A DNA stretch of 64,000 nt, taken from NCBI RefSeq assembly GCF_018304945.1, contig NZ_JAGQEE010000002.1, forward strand, positions 372,001-436,000. The letters are read 5' to 3'. This DNA comes from Collimonas humicola (GTDB taxonomy: Bacteria > Pseudomonadota > Gammaproteobacteria > Burkholderiales > Burkholderiaceae_D). Both the position numbers and the translations under genes were made by a program. The notes under the pieces were generated by a model. The model worked only from the letters and a program-made list of their open reading frames with translations. It did not search any database and was not told the DNA's origin. Below, piece after piece: positions 44,393 to 54,611 of the stretch; positions within the stretch are counted from its first letter, which is position 1; every line of letters starts with the position of its first letter.

Positions 44393-46279
44393 TTATTTGG
44401 CCGGGAAAACTGTCGGGTTGGCCGTGATGTAGGCGTTCAGGTTATCGACGTTCAAGCTGCCGAAGCCGGTCGCGGCGCTCCATCCGGATGCAGCGGCTTT
44501 CATCCCTGGATAAGTCGCGCTCCAGCCGTTGTATTCGATTGCGTCGCCGTCCACCGTGGCGCTGGTCACAGGGAACACCAGATTCGCGTTCGATGGAATC
44601 GCCGCGTACAAGGCCGAGCTAGGGAAGCCCAGGTTATTGCCGTGCGCCGATTCCAGGCGCGACCAGAAGCCGGCGAACATCGGCGCCGCCATGCTGGTGC
44701 CGCCTACCACGCCGGCTGCGGTGCCGCCGTTGTTCGACGCCGTGATGTAGATGTAGGTGCCGCTGGCCGAAGCCGCATCGAATACGATGTCAGGCAGGCC
44801 GCGCGTAGTGTGGCCGGCACCGACGATGCTTGCAGTCTGCCAGCTTGGCGCGGTCTCATACTTGCTAAAGCCGCCGCCGGAAGACCAGATACGCACGGCG
44901 CTGCCAACGCCCGTGGCAGCGGTGCCTTCATTCCACACCGCCTGGCCGTTATAGGCGCCGGCCGAGGTAGTGAACAACGCCGTGCCGCCCACCGCAACCA
45001 CATACGGTGAGCTGGCAGGCTCGCTGACGTCATAGGTCTTTTTCTTGGTGGTGGTGTTTGCCACGCCGGGATTACCTTGCGAATCGGTATCGCAGTTGTA
45101 AGGACCGGCGTCGCCGGAGGCGACCGAGAAGGTGATCCCTTGCGCTACGCCTTGTTCAAACACCGCGTCATCCGCCGCTTGCGCGCCGGACGCCTTGGCC
45201 GAAGCCTCGCATTCGCCCAGCGACACGTTGACCACGCTGGCGACGTTGGCGGTCACAGCAGCGTTATAGGCCGCGTTCAGCGGCGCATCTTGCATCGAGC
45301 TGGCGGTATAGAAAATCAATTGCTTGACGCCGCCCGCGGCGCCGTAGATCACCTGGCTGTCCAGCGCCCATTCGACTTCGCCGGATTCGTCGGACGTCTG
45401 GCCGCCGACGTAGACCACGGTAGGCGTCAGCTTCGGCAGGCTCGGGTTATTGTTGAGGAAGGTCTGGAAATCGTTCAGGGTATACGTCATGTCGCCTTCG
45501 GCGATCGTGCCGACCACCGCGTTGGAAGCGGCTGGCGTAGTGACGGCGTTATAGATCCCCGGATATTGCACCGGCGTATGCGATGTCTGCGTGCCGGCGG
45601 CAGCTTGCACGATGCTCTTCTGCGCACCATGCACGCCACTGTGCGTCACGTGGTGGATCGCCGCATTTTGCAAGCCCAGCACCGAGCCGATGATGGTCCC
45701 CAGTTCCGGCGGCACCTGGGCGGCCGTTTCATTGGCGTACACATCGCGGCCTTCATGCGTAAAGCGTTTCAGGGAAGTGTTGAACGCTTGCTTGATGGTG
45801 GCGGCGGTGCCGTCGGCGCTCACCAGCAAGCGATTCGAGCTGACGCTGATATTCTTGAAGCCGGCTTTGCTCAAGTGGGCGGTGACGGCGTCCACTTGCG
45901 CCTGGGTAGGCGAATACTGTTCGGCGAACTGCGCCGGCGTCAGGAACTTGTGATACACCGGACTGCCTGGCGTGTAGAGTTCTTTGACGAAGTTGTCCAG
46001 CTGTGCCTTGTTGCGCAGCTGCAGACTGACGGTGACGCTCTTCTCTTCGCCTTGCGCCATGTCGACCGCGATCTTGTCAGCGGTGACGGCAAGGCCGGTG
46101 CTGTCGTGCGTCTGCACCCGCGGCAGGAACGCCTCGGTCTTGGTCGATACCCAGGTAGAGGTATCGGCGGCGGCCTGCGCCGCCATGCCGATACATGCCA
46201 GGGAGAGCGCCACTGCCAGTGCTGAAACGCGCGGGAGCGCAAAGTCCCCTGCTTTTGCTGCTGATGCCTTCGATTTCAT
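44393..46279 (-). CDS. Secreted S53 peptidase (sedolisin/pseudomonalisin)
   Basis: 628 residues with an N-terminal signal-like segment ending 'ALSLACIGMAAQAA', then an activation prodomain (about residues 45-200) and the catalytic domain. Catalytic residues are visible: Glu and Asp in 'SGEVEWALDSQ', the oxyanion Asp in 'FSVASGDAGPYNCD' and Ser in 'VGGTSMAAPMFAGF'. A calcium-site-like end is 'GWSAATGFGSLNVD'. These acid-active proteases degrade extracellular proteins. GAGGGA precedes the ATG at 46279; a longer frame from 46444 adds 55 residues. Confidence 0.93.
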   Translation of the reverse strand: MKSKASAAKAGDFALPRVSALAVALSLACIGMAAQAAADTSTWVSTKTEAFLPRVQTHDSTGLAVTADKIAVDMAQGEEKSVTVSLQLRNKAQLDNFVKELYTPGSPVYHKFLTPAQFAEQYSPTQAQVDAVTAHLSKAGFKNISVSSNRLLVSADGTAATIKQAFNTSLKRFTHEGRDVYANETAAQVPPELGTIIGSVLGLQNAAIHHVTHSGVHGAQKSIVQAAAGTQTSHTPVQYPGIYNAVTTPAASNAVVGTIAEGDMTYTLNDFQTFLNNNPSLPKLTPTVVYVGGQTSDESGEVEWALDSQVIYGAAGGVKQLIFYTASSMQDAPLNAAYNAAVTANVASVVNVSLGECEASAKASGAQAADDAVFEQGVAQGITFSVASGDAGPYNCDTDSQGNPGVANTTTKKKTYDVSEPASSPYVVAVGGTALFTTSAGAYNGQAVWNEGTAATGVGSAVRIWSSGGGFSKYETAPSWQTASIVGAGHTTRGLPDIVFDAASASGTYIYITASNNGGTAAGVVGGTSMAAPMFAGFWSRLESAHGNNLGFPSSALYAAIPSNANLVFPVTSATVDGDAIEYNGWSATYPGMKAAASGWSAATGFGSLNVDNLNAYITANPTVFPAK

Positions 46280-47197
46280 CTTCTTATCCCTCTTAAAGTA
46301 AGCAACATGGAAACAACGTGGAAACAGCTTGCGGCAACGCTTGGGCGCACCTCGCCATACACCCGGATTGCGATGCATGTGCGATGCGGCCTCCCTGCAG
46401 CCTGGAACCATGGACAGGCACAAGCGACAGATGTGCGGAACCATCGGCTTGTAAAAAGCAGCTTGGGTATGCCTAGCGTCTGATTTGCGCCGTTTTTTGC
46501 GACGCGGAGTTAACGAACTGCGAGCTCGTTACTGGGACGGCCGCTGCGTGATCTTTGGCGATCGCGCAAGCTGTGCCGGAATTGGGAAGAAGAGCGGATG
46601 AAAAGCATCCAGAGAATGTTCGGGTTGCGACTGCAGAAACACTGTCAGTTCCAAAGACTTCATGCCGGTCATCACTATTCCCTTTTAAGGACCATCGATA
46701 CGACAGCATTACGCTTGTGGGGTAAGTGTCGCTATAAGAAAATCTGCTTTTTCACCTGTTTGCCGATGCACATTACGGCCCCAGCATAAGTCTTAAATTT
46801 CCACACCGCAATATTTACTTACCCGTTTTTACAATTTGTTTCACCTTAAAAAAGAGAAAAAATCTTGTCTCCGCGAAAGATACAAAAAGATATATTTAAA
46901 TACTTGGATTTACACAGGAAATTCGGCTGGAAATCCGCATGGATACAGGCTCGCGGAGATTTTCAAGTTGCTGCATCATGGTGCATTTTCAGATCAAAAA
47001 ATGCCATATGAATTGAATGGTGCGGAACAGAATTTTCCTCTGCCGAGACATGCCAGGCACAATATTCAGGCCGTATAAAACTGCTTGTCAGAGCAATTGT
47101 TTTCACGCAAAAGACAGCGCTCTGGCCAGTGAAAATCAAACTGCGGCAGCCGGGCAAGACCGCAACCGCCGCAGATGCAATGCGTCTTCGATCCTGA
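46280..47197. other. Intergenic region, no gene seen
   Basis: 918 bases between sedolisin and gabD. It is AT-rich around 46740-46900. Small frames such as 46836-47078 have no family pattern. The minus-strand promoter of the sedolisin gene should lie in the first part. Confidence 0.5.
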
Positions 47198-48649
47198 TCA
47201 GATGCCGCCCATGCACAGGTATTTGATCACCTGGTAATCCTCTATCCCATACTTCGACCCCTCGCGCCCCAAACCGGATTGCTTGACGCCCCCGAATGGT
47301 GCGACTTCATTGGAAATCAGGCCGGTGTTGATGCCCACCATGCCGCTCTCCAGGCCTTCGGCGACGCGCCAGATGCGGCCGATGTCGCGCGAGTAGAAAT
47401 AACTGGCCAGTCCGAATTCGGTATCGTTGGCCAGCGCCACCGCTTCCTCGTCGGTCTTGAAGCGGAACAGCGGCGCCATCGGGCCGAAGGTTTCCTCGCG
47501 CGCCACCATCATGTCGGCCGTCACGCCGGCCAGCACGGTCGGCTCGAAGAAGCTGTGGCCGAGCGCATGGCGCTTGCCGCCGGCCAGCAGGCGCGCGCCT
47601 TTCGCCAGCGCATCGGCGATGTGCTGCTCAACCTTGAGCACCGCCTTTTCGTCGATCAGCGGGCCCTGGGTGACGCCTTCCTGCAAGCCGTTGCCGACTT
47701 TCAGCCGCGCTACGGCAGCCACCAGCTTGGCGGCGAAAGCATCGTAGACGCCATCCTGCACATACAGGCGATTGGCGCAGACACAGGTTTGTCCGGCGTT
47801 GCGGTACTTGGACGCCATCGCGCCCTCTACCGCGGCATCCAGGTCAGCGTCGTCAAACACGATGAAGGGCGCGTTGCCCCCCAGTTCCAGCGACAGCTTC
47901 TTGACGGTGGCGGCGCACTGCTCCATCAGCAGGCGGCCGACGCCGGTCGAGCCGGTGAAAGTCAGCTTGCGCACGGTCGGATTGCCGGTCATTTCCGCGC
48001 CGATTTCACGCGCGGCGCCGGTCACCACGCTGAACACGCCGGCCGGGATGCCGGCGCGTTCGGCCAGCACCGCCAGCGCCAGCGCCGAGAACGGCGTCGA
48101 CTCCGCCGGCTTGAGCACCATGGTGCAGCCGGCGGCCAGCGCCGGGCCGGCCTTGCGGGTAATCATCGCCGCCGGAAAATTCCACGGCGTGATGGCCGCG
48201 CACACGCCGATAGGCTCCTTCACCACCACGATGCGCGTGCCCGGGGTCGGCGATGGAATGGTGTCGCCGCCGGCGCGCTTGCCTTCTTCCGCAAACCATT
48301 CGATGAACGAGGCCGCGTAGGCGATTTCGCCGCGCGACTCGGCCAGCGGCTTGCCTTGCTCGGTGGTCATGATCAGCGCCAGGTCGTCCAGGTTGGCCAG
48401 CATCAGGTCGTTCCATTTGCGCAGGATGATGCTGCGTTCCTTGGCAGTCTTGCGCCGCCACAGGCGCCAGGCTTCATCGGCGGCGGCGATCGCGCGCCGG
48501 GTCTCGGCGGCGCCCATCAGCGGCACGCTGCCGATGGTTTCGCCGGTGGCCGGATTGCTCACCGCATGGGTGCCGCCGCCATCGGCATTGCACCATTCGC
48601 CATTCAAATAGGCTTGCTGGCGGAACAATGAAGGATCTTTTAAATTCAT
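47198..48649 (-). CDS. gabD: NAD(P)-dependent succinate-semialdehyde dehydrogenase
   Basis: 483 residues; oxidises succinate semialdehyde, the product of GABA transamination, to succinate. Rossmann-contact segment 'TFTGSTGVGRLL', Glu in 'LELGGNAPFIVFDDADLD' and catalytic Cys in 'AGQTCVCANRLYV' are all present. The start at 48649 (MNLKDPSLFRQQ) fits; an upstream in-frame ATG would add 12 residues. It is the last gene of the gab/ABC operon. Confidence 0.95.
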   Translation of the reverse strand: MNLKDPSLFRQQAYLNGEWCNADGGGTHAVSNPATGETIGSVPLMGAAETRRAIAAADEAWRLWRRKTAKERSIILRKWNDLMLANLDDLALIMTTEQGKPLAESRGEIAYAASFIEWFAEEGKRAGGDTIPSPTPGTRIVVVKEPIGVCAAITPWNFPAAMITRKAGPALAAGCTMVLKPAESTPFSALALAVLAERAGIPAGVFSVVTGAAREIGAEMTGNPTVRKLTFTGSTGVGRLLMEQCAATVKKLSLELGGNAPFIVFDDADLDAAVEGAMASKYRNAGQTCVCANRLYVQDGVYDAFAAKLVAAVARLKVGNGLQEGVTQGPLIDEKAVLKVEQHIADALAKGARLLAGGKRHALGHSFFEPTVLAGVTADMMVAREETFGPMAPLFRFKTDEEAVALANDTEFGLASYFYSRDIGRIWRVAEGLESGMVGINTGLISNEVAPFGGVKQSGLGREGSKYGIEDYQVIKYLCMGGI

Positions 48650-48730
48650 CACGAGGTAACTCCTATGAGCGGTGAAGACCGGCATATCAGGCTGCGATAT
48701 GCCGGTTGGAAAATGGCCTGGACGAAAGCG

Positions 48731-49570
48731 CTAGAACTTGGCGAGCGCCTTGTTGCGTCCGCGTATCCACTCCAGCACCAGCAGCAGGCAAGTGGAAAAC
48801 ACGATCAGGATGGTGGCCAGCGCAGCGATGGTCGGACTGATGTTTTCCTTGATGCCGGTAAACATCTGGCGCGGCAGCGTGGCTTGTCCGGGACCGGCGA
48901 CAAACAAGGTTACCACCACATCGTCGAACGAAGTGGCGAAGGCAAACAAGGCGCCGGAGATCAAACCCGGCGCGATCACCGGCAAGGTGATGCGGAAGAA
49001 GGTCGAGAGCGGATTGGCGCCCAGGCTGAGGCTGGCGCGCACCAGGTTCTGGTTGAAACCCTGCAGGGTCGCCAGCACCGTCGTCACGACGAACGGCGCG
49101 CCCAGCGCGGCATGCGCCAGGATCAGGCCGGCATAGCTGTCGGACAGGCCGATCTGCGCAAAGAACAGATAGACGCCGACGCCGACCACCACTACCGGCA
49201 CCACCATAGGCGAGATCAGCACCGCCATCAGCAAACCCTTGCCGCGGAAATCGGCCTTGTTCAAACCGACCGCCGCCAGCGTGCCGAGGATGGTCGCCAG
49301 CACGGTCGCCAGAGGCGCGACAATGAAACTGTTCTTGGCAGCGCTGACCCATTCATCCGAATGCACCAGGTTCTGGTACCAGCGCAGGGAAAAACCGTGG
49401 ATCGGATATACCAGGAAAGTACTGTCGCTGAACGACAATGGAATGATCACCAGTATCGGCAGCAGCAGGAACAGCAGCACCAGCAGGTTGAAGCCGCGCG
49501 AAAAGAAAAACCAGATGCGCTCGGTCAAGGAAACATAGGGCGGGAATTGCGGAAATAATTTCTTTTTCAT
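48731..49570 (-). CDS. Polyamine-type ABC transporter permease (PotC-like)
   Basis: 279 residues, six helices, with the ABC-permease loop 'EAA-like' segment around 'GFNQNLVRASLSLGANPLST'. It belongs to the polyamine (PotC/YdcV) branch and pairs with the upstream permease. The ATG at 49570 is four bases after the stop of that gene. It is part of the gab operon. Confidence 0.92.
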   Translation of the reverse strand: MKKKLFPQFPPYVSLTERIWFFFSRGFNLLVLLFLLLPILVIIPLSFSDSTFLVYPIHGFSLRWYQNLVHSDEWVSAAKNSFIVAPLATVLATILGTLAAVGLNKADFRGKGLLMAVLISPMVVPVVVVGVGVYLFFAQIGLSDSYAGLILAHAALGAPFVVTTVLATLQGFNQNLVRASLSLGANPLSTFFRITLPVIAPGLISGALFAFATSFDDVVVTLFVAGPGQATLPRQMFTGIKENISPTIAALATILIVFSTCLLLVLEWIRGRNKALAKF

Positions 49571-49574
49571 TTTC

Positions 49575-50858
49575 TTATCCCATCGCCACGTCGTTTTTAG
49601 TGAAGCGGCGATACACGCCGTACAGCACCAGTGTTGCGGCAAACAGCAAGGCGCCGAGCGCGCAAGCCATGCCCCAGTTGATGGTGACATTGGTGAAATA
49701 GGCGATGTAATAGCTGACCATCTGTTCGTTCGGTCCGCCCAGCAAGGCCGGCGTGATGTAATAGCCGACCGAGAGGATAAACACCAGCAAGGCGCCGGCG
49801 CCGATGCCCGGATACGTCTGCGGCACATACACGCGCCAGAAGGCGGCGAACGGATGACTGCCGAGCGACACCGCGGCCCGCATATAAGTTGGAGGAATCG
49901 CCTTCATCACGCTGTACAGCGGCAGGATCATGAACGGCAGCAGGATGTGCGTCATGGCGATGTAGACGCCGATGCGGTTGAACAGCAATTCCAGCGGCGC
50001 CTGCGTCAGGCCGGCCGCCATCAGGGCCTTGTTGACCAGGCCTTCCGACTGCAGCAGCACGATCCAGGCCGCCACCCGCACCAGGATCGAGGTCCAGAAT
50101 GGAATCAGCACCAGGATCATGAACAGGTTGGCGCGCCGTTCCGGCATGGTCGACAGCCAGTAGGCCAGCGGATAGCCGAGCGCCAGGCAAGCCAGCGTGG
50201 CGACCAGGCCCATCCAGAAGGTGCGGCCGAAAATCTTTTGGTACACCGAGGCGCTGGTGTCGGCTTTTTCAATATGGCCGAACGCATCCTGCTTCAGGTC
50301 CAGCGCCGCCAGCAGATAGTAGGGAGAATACGTTGAACCGTTCTTGGCGATGGCCTGCCAGTACGGCAGCTGGGCCCATTGTTCATCGATATCGATCAGC
50401 GCCTGCCTGATTTGTCCCGACGGCAGCGGCTTGCCGTCCGCATCCAGCAAAGGCAAGGCGCGCGCGGTTTTCATGATGATCGAACGGGCGCCGGAGATTT
50501 CTGAATTGAGACGGCGCGCGAGCGAGCCGGCGGCGCTGTTTTCCTTGGCTTGCAGCAGGTCGCCCGCCAGCCCGGCATAAGCGGCATCGGGCGGCGCGCT
50601 CTTGCGGTCCCAGTTGCTCAGGGCCGCGACCGTATGCGGCAAGGTAGCGGCGATCTCCGGATTTTCCACGGCGCGCTTGAGCAGCATGGCGATCGGCACC
50701 AGGAAAGTCAGCAGCAGGAAAATCGCCAGCGGCGCGATCAGCGCCAGCGCCGCCGCGCGCTTGCGAAATTGTGCCTGGCGCAGTTCGCGCTTGAGCTGCG
50801 AATTCTGCGGAGCCGTCGGCACGGAGTTGATGCCGGCGGAGGATGCAATGGAAGTCAT
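49575..50858 (-). CDS. Polyamine-type ABC permease (PotB-like) with long extra loop
   Basis: 427 residues, much longer than the usual 280-300 for PotB. The first helix (about 38-60) is followed by a hydrophilic stretch of some 150 residues (60-210) before the second helix, then normal permease helices with 'RAAVSLGSHPFAAFWRVYVP' in the ATPase contact loop. The extra stretch would face the periplasm. It pairs with the PotC-like permease. Confidence 0.9.
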   Translation of the reverse strand: MTSIASSAGINSVPTAPQNSQLKRELRQAQFRKRAAALALIAPLAIFLLLTFLVPIAMLLKRAVENPEIAATLPHTVAALSNWDRKSAPPDAAYAGLAGDLLQAKENSAAGSLARRLNSEISGARSIIMKTARALPLLDADGKPLPSGQIRQALIDIDEQWAQLPYWQAIAKNGSTYSPYYLLAALDLKQDAFGHIEKADTSASVYQKIFGRTFWMGLVATLACLALGYPLAYWLSTMPERRANLFMILVLIPFWTSILVRVAAWIVLLQSEGLVNKALMAAGLTQAPLELLFNRIGVYIAMTHILLPFMILPLYSVMKAIPPTYMRAAVSLGSHPFAAFWRVYVPQTYPGIGAGALLVFILSVGYYITPALLGGPNEQMVSYYIAYFTNVTINWGMACALGALLFAATLVLYGVYRRFTKNDVAMG

Positions 50859-50954
50859 GATGATCCGGCTTTAGCAAAAAGATGAATGCAAAGAACGGCC
50901 GCAAGCCAAGGGGAAACCGTCACAGCTCCTCCATGGCCCGCGGCGGCGGCCTGC

Positions 50955-51995
50955 TTACTTGGCGGCCCAGGCAGTGAAACGCTGTTCCAGTTCTTCGCCA
51001 TGATCGGTCCAGAACGACAGGCTCAGTTGCAAGGCATCCTTGGCGTTGGTCGGCGAGGTCGGCAGATTGGCCAGCGTTTTCGCATCCAGCAGCTTGAGCG
51101 CCTGGTTGTTCACCGGGCCGTAAGAAATATTGCTGGCGTAGGCCTTTTGCGAATCCGGCTTGCTGGCGAAGGCGATGAACTTCTCGGCATCGGCCTTGTT
51201 CGGCGTACCCTTTGGAATCACCCAGAAATCGAGCGTGTAGATGCTGCCGATCCAGCTGACTTTCAGGTTCTTGCCTTCGCGCTGGGCGGCGTCGATGCGG
51301 CCGTTGAACGCGGTCGACATCACCACGTCGCCGGCCACCAGGAATTGCGGCGGCTGCGCGCCGGCTTCCCACCACTGGATATTCGGCTTCAGTTCATCCA
51401 GCTTCTTGAAAGCGCGATCGACGCCGGCTTTGGTGCCGAGCAGCTTGTAGACGTCTTTCGGCGCCACGCCGTCCGCCATCAGCGCAAATTCCAGGGTGTA
51501 TTCGGCGCCCTTCTTCATGGCGCGCTTGCCGGGAAATTTCTTGGTATCCCAGAAGTCAGCCCAGGTCTTGGGCGCAGTCTTGAGCTTGTCGGCATCGTAG
51601 GCCAGCACGGTGGACCAGACGAAAGCGCCGACGCCGCATTCATGGATAGCGGCCGGGCTGAAATCGGCCTTGTTGCCGATCTTGCTGAAGTCGATTTTTT
51701 CCAGCAAGCCTTCTTCGCAGGCACGGCCGATATCGCCGGCGTCCACCTCGACCACATCCCAGCTGACTTTCTTTGCTTCGACCATGGCCTTGACCTTGGC
51801 CAGCTCGCCGTTGAATTCAACCACCGTGATCTTGTCGCCGCTGGCCTTGGCGTAGGGATCGATGTAGGCAACCTTCTGCGCCGCGCCGTTGGCGCCGCCG
51901 AAATTGACCAGGGTCAGGGCTGCAGCTTGCGCCATGCCGATGGCGGCCAGCGCCAATACCATGCTGCTCAGAACAGGTTTTAAAAACACTTTCAT
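50955..51995 (-). CDS. Polyamine-type ABC substrate-binding protein (PotD-like)
   Basis: 346 residues, signal peptide MKVFLKPVLSSMVLALAAIG ending about 'AQAA', then a type II periplasmic binding fold ('SWDVVEVDAGDIGRACEEGL', 'NIQWWEAGAQPPQFLVAGDV'). It belongs to the spermidine/putrescine family. Operon neighbours gabT and gabD suggest the ligand is a GABA precursor such as putrescine, or GABA itself; not provable here. Confidence 0.9.
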   Translation of the reverse strand: MKVFLKPVLSSMVLALAAIGMAQAAALTLVNFGGANGAAQKVAYIDPYAKASGDKITVVEFNGELAKVKAMVEAKKVSWDVVEVDAGDIGRACEEGLLEKIDFSKIGNKADFSPAAIHECGVGAFVWSTVLAYDADKLKTAPKTWADFWDTKKFPGKRAMKKGAEYTLEFALMADGVAPKDVYKLLGTKAGVDRAFKKLDELKPNIQWWEAGAQPPQFLVAGDVVMSTAFNGRIDAAQREGKNLKVSWIGSIYTLDFWVIPKGTPNKADAEKFIAFASKPDSQKAYASNISYGPVNNQALKLLDAKTLANLPTSPTNAKDALQLSLSFWTDHGEELEQRFTAWAAK

Positions 51996-52047
51996 CACGT
52001 CTCCTCGTGGTTTGAAAAACAATTGCCGAATTTAATTGCGAGCATCG

Positions 52048-53190
52048 TCAAATGAAGATGCGCAGATGCTTGGGATCTATGTCCAATGCAACTACCGTAC
52101 CTTCGTTCAGTCCGACCAGCGCCGGGTCGTTCAGCGACAGTTTGACGAAGCAATCTTCCTGCTGCGGAATCGCACAGCGCACCCGCACGTGATCGCCAAA
52201 ATAGATCAGGCTGCTGACATTCACCGGGAAGGCATTGGCGGTGGCGCTGGCGAGCGGCAGCAGATGGATGCGCTCGGGCCGGATGCAGGCCACCACCGGC
52301 TGGCCGATTTCAGCCTGGTTGGCGTTGACGCCGTGCAGCACGCCGCCATGCGGCAGGCGCACGCTGCCGCCGCTGCCTTCGGCCGCGTTCAGGATGCCGT
52401 GGAAGCGGTTGTTGTCGCCGATGAAGCCGGCCACGAACAGGTTTTCCGGATATTCGTAAAGACGGTCGACCACTGCCAGCTGCTGGATGATGCCTTGGTC
52501 GAATACGGCCACGCGATCCGACATGGTCAGCGCTTCGCTCTGGTCGTGGGTGACGTAGACAAAGGTGACGCCGAGCCGCTTGTGCAAGGCTTTCAGCTCC
52601 AGCTGCATGTGCTCGCGCAGCTGCTTGTCGAGCGCCCCCAGCGGTTCATCCATCAGCACCAGCTTGGGGTCGAACACCAGCGCCCGCGCCAGCGCGATGC
52701 GCTGCTGCTGGCCGCCGGACAGCTGGGCCGGATAGCGGTCGCCGAATTTGCCCATCTGCACCATGTCCAGCGCCTTCTTGACCTTGCCGGCGCGCTCGCT
52801 GCCGCTGATATTGCGCACTCTTAGCGGGTAGGCAACGTTCTGCGCCACGGTCATGTGCGGAAACAGCGCATAGTTCTGGAACACCATGCCGATATTGCGC
52901 TTGTGCGGCGGCACCTTGTTGAGCAGCTGGCCATCCAGGCGGATTTCGCCGCCGGTGGGAAACTCGAAGCCGGCCAGCATCATCAGGCAGGTGGTCTTGC
53001 CGGAACCGGACGGCCCCAGCAGGGTCAGGAATTCGCCCCGCTGGATATCCAGGTTGAGGTTCTTGACCACCAGGTTTTCGCCGTCATAGGTTTTCTTGAC
53101 GCCGGAGAACTGCACCAGCGTATCCTGCGCGGCTGCCGGGCTGGCCTGTGCCGGCGAGGCCAGGTGAGGGGCGATATTTTCTTGTTTCAA
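52048..53190 (-). CDS. Polyamine-type ABC transporter ATP-binding protein (PotA-like)
   Basis: 380 residues from a TTG start preceded by AGGAG; a TTG at 53214, overlapping the gabT stop, is an alternative. Walker A 'LLGPSGSGKTTCLMM', signature 'QLSGGQQQRIALARAL', Walker B 'LVLMDEPLGALD', switch His in 'YVTHDQSEAL'. A C-terminal TOBE domain ('VVACIRPERIHLLPLA') completes the PotA layout. It energises the transporter. Confidence 0.93.
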   Translation of the reverse strand: MKQENIAPHLASPAQASPAAAQDTLVQFSGVKKTYDGENLVVKNLNLDIQRGEFLTLLGPSGSGKTTCLMMLAGFEFPTGGEIRLDGQLLNKVPPHKRNIGMVFQNYALFPHMTVAQNVAYPLRVRNISGSERAGKVKKALDMVQMGKFGDRYPAQLSGGQQQRIALARALVFDPKLVLMDEPLGALDKQLREHMQLELKALHKRLGVTFVYVTHDQSEALTMSDRVAVFDQGIIQQLAVVDRLYEYPENLFVAGFIGDNNRFHGILNAAEGSGGSVRLPHGGVLHGVNANQAEIGQPVVACIRPERIHLLPLASATANAFPVNVSSLIYFGDHVRVRCAIPQQEDCFVKLSLNDPALVGLNEGTVVALDIDPKHLRIFI

Positions 53191-53210
53191 CTCGTTCTCC
53201 TGCCAGGTGA

Positions 53211-54548
53211 TCAAGCGGCCGCGACGGTGCGCATCGCGGCGCTCAGGATGGCCAGCGCTTCATCCATCAACTCATCCTCTATGGTCAGCGGAAACAAGAA
53301 GCGGATCGCATTACTGTAGACCCCGCAGCTCAGCAACAGCAAGCCGTTTTTGAGGGCTTCGGCCTGTACCTTCCTGGTGAACTCGGGATCCGGCTGGCGC
53401 GTGCCCGGCTGCAGGAACTCCACCGCCACCATCGCTCCCAGGCCGCGGATGTCGGCAATCTGCGGAATCTCTGCGCGCAAGCCTTCCAATACCTGCTTCA
53501 GCTTGCCGCCCAGCAGATTGGCGCGTTCGACCAGCTGCTCTTCTTCGATCACTTCCAGCACCGCCAGCGCCGATGCCACCGCCAGCGGGTTGCCGGCGTA
53601 GGTGCCGCCGAGGCCGCCGGGCGCCGCCGCGTCCATGATCTCCGCCTTGCCGCAGACAGCCGAGAGCGGCATGCCGCCGGCCAGGCTCTTGGCCATCGTC
53701 ATCAGGTCGGGAATCACGCCGGAATGCTCTACTGCAAACAATTTTCCGGTACGGGCGAAACCGGTTTGCACTTCGTCAACGATCAGCAGGATGCCATGTT
53801 CATCGCACAGCCTGCGCAGGGCTTGCATGAAAGCCGGCGGCGCGGCGTAGAAGCCACCCTCGCCTTGCACCGGTTCGAGGATGATGGCGGCGACGCGCTT
53901 GGGATCGACATCGGCCTTGAACAGCGATTGCAAGGCTGCCAGCGACTGTTCGATGCCGACGCCATGCAATTCGACCGGGAACGGCACGTGGTAGACCTCG
54001 GCCGGGAACGGCCCGAAGCCGACCTTGTACGGCACCACTTTGCCGGTCAGCGCCATGCCCATCATGGTGCGGCCATGGAACGCGCCCGAAAATGCAATCA
54101 CGGCGCTGCGGCCGGTGGCGGCGCGAGCGATCTTGACGGCGTTTTCCACGGCTTCGGCGCCGGTGGAAAAGAAAGTGGTCTTCTTGGCATGGGCGCCAGG
54201 GGTAATGGCATTGATGCGCTCGGCCAGTTCGATGTAGCTGGCGTAAGGGACGATCTGATACGCGGTGTGGGTGAATTTGCCGAGCTGTTCCTGCATGGCG
54301 GCGATCAGCTTGGGATGGCGGTGGCCGGTGTTCAGCACGGCGATGCCGGCGGCGAAGTCGATGAAGCGGCGGTTTTCCACATCCCAGATCTCGGCATTGA
54401 GAGCATGCGAGGCGTAGAAATCGCACATGACGCCGACGCCGCGCGGTGTCGCGGCATTCTTACGTTGATGCAACTCGGCATTGCTGGCTGCCGGCTTGGT
54501 GCTGACGCTGGCGATGGCTGCAGCTGCGTGATATCCGTCGTTTTTCAT
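53211..54548 (-). CDS. gabT: 4-aminobutyrate aminotransferase
   Basis: 445 residues, class III PLP aminotransferase that transfers the amino group of GABA to 2-oxoglutarate. The PLP Lys is in 'LMTMAKSLAGGMPLSAV'; 'FSTGAEAVENAVKIAR', 'ILEPVQGEGG' and 'LLIVDEVQTGFARTGK' are typical. CAGGAG precedes the ATG at 54548. First gene of the operon (gabT, ATPase, binding protein, two permeases, gabD). Confidence 0.95.
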   Translation of the reverse strand: MKNDGYHAAAAIASVSTKPAASNAELHQRKNAATPRGVGVMCDFYASHALNAEIWDVENRRFIDFAAGIAVLNTGHRHPKLIAAMQEQLGKFTHTAYQIVPYASYIELAERINAITPGAHAKKTTFFSTGAEAVENAVKIARAATGRSAVIAFSGAFHGRTMMGMALTGKVVPYKVGFGPFPAEVYHVPFPVELHGVGIEQSLAALQSLFKADVDPKRVAAIILEPVQGEGGFYAAPPAFMQALRRLCDEHGILLIVDEVQTGFARTGKLFAVEHSGVIPDLMTMAKSLAGGMPLSAVCGKAEIMDAAAPGGLGGTYAGNPLAVASALAVLEVIEEEQLVERANLLGGKLKQVLEGLRAEIPQIADIRGLGAMVAVEFLQPGTRQPDPEFTRKVQAEALKNGLLLLSCGVYSNAIRFLFPLTIEDELMDEALAILSAAMRTVAAA

Positions 54549-54611
54549 GCTGGCTCCTGAGTTATGCGTTTTTTGTGAAAGGCTTTGATGCATACTAAGG
54601 CCGGGCTGGCT

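Noticed and set aside
46836-47078. 80-codon frame between sedolisin and gabD
   Set aside because: AT-rich, unmatched and without a convincing start signal.
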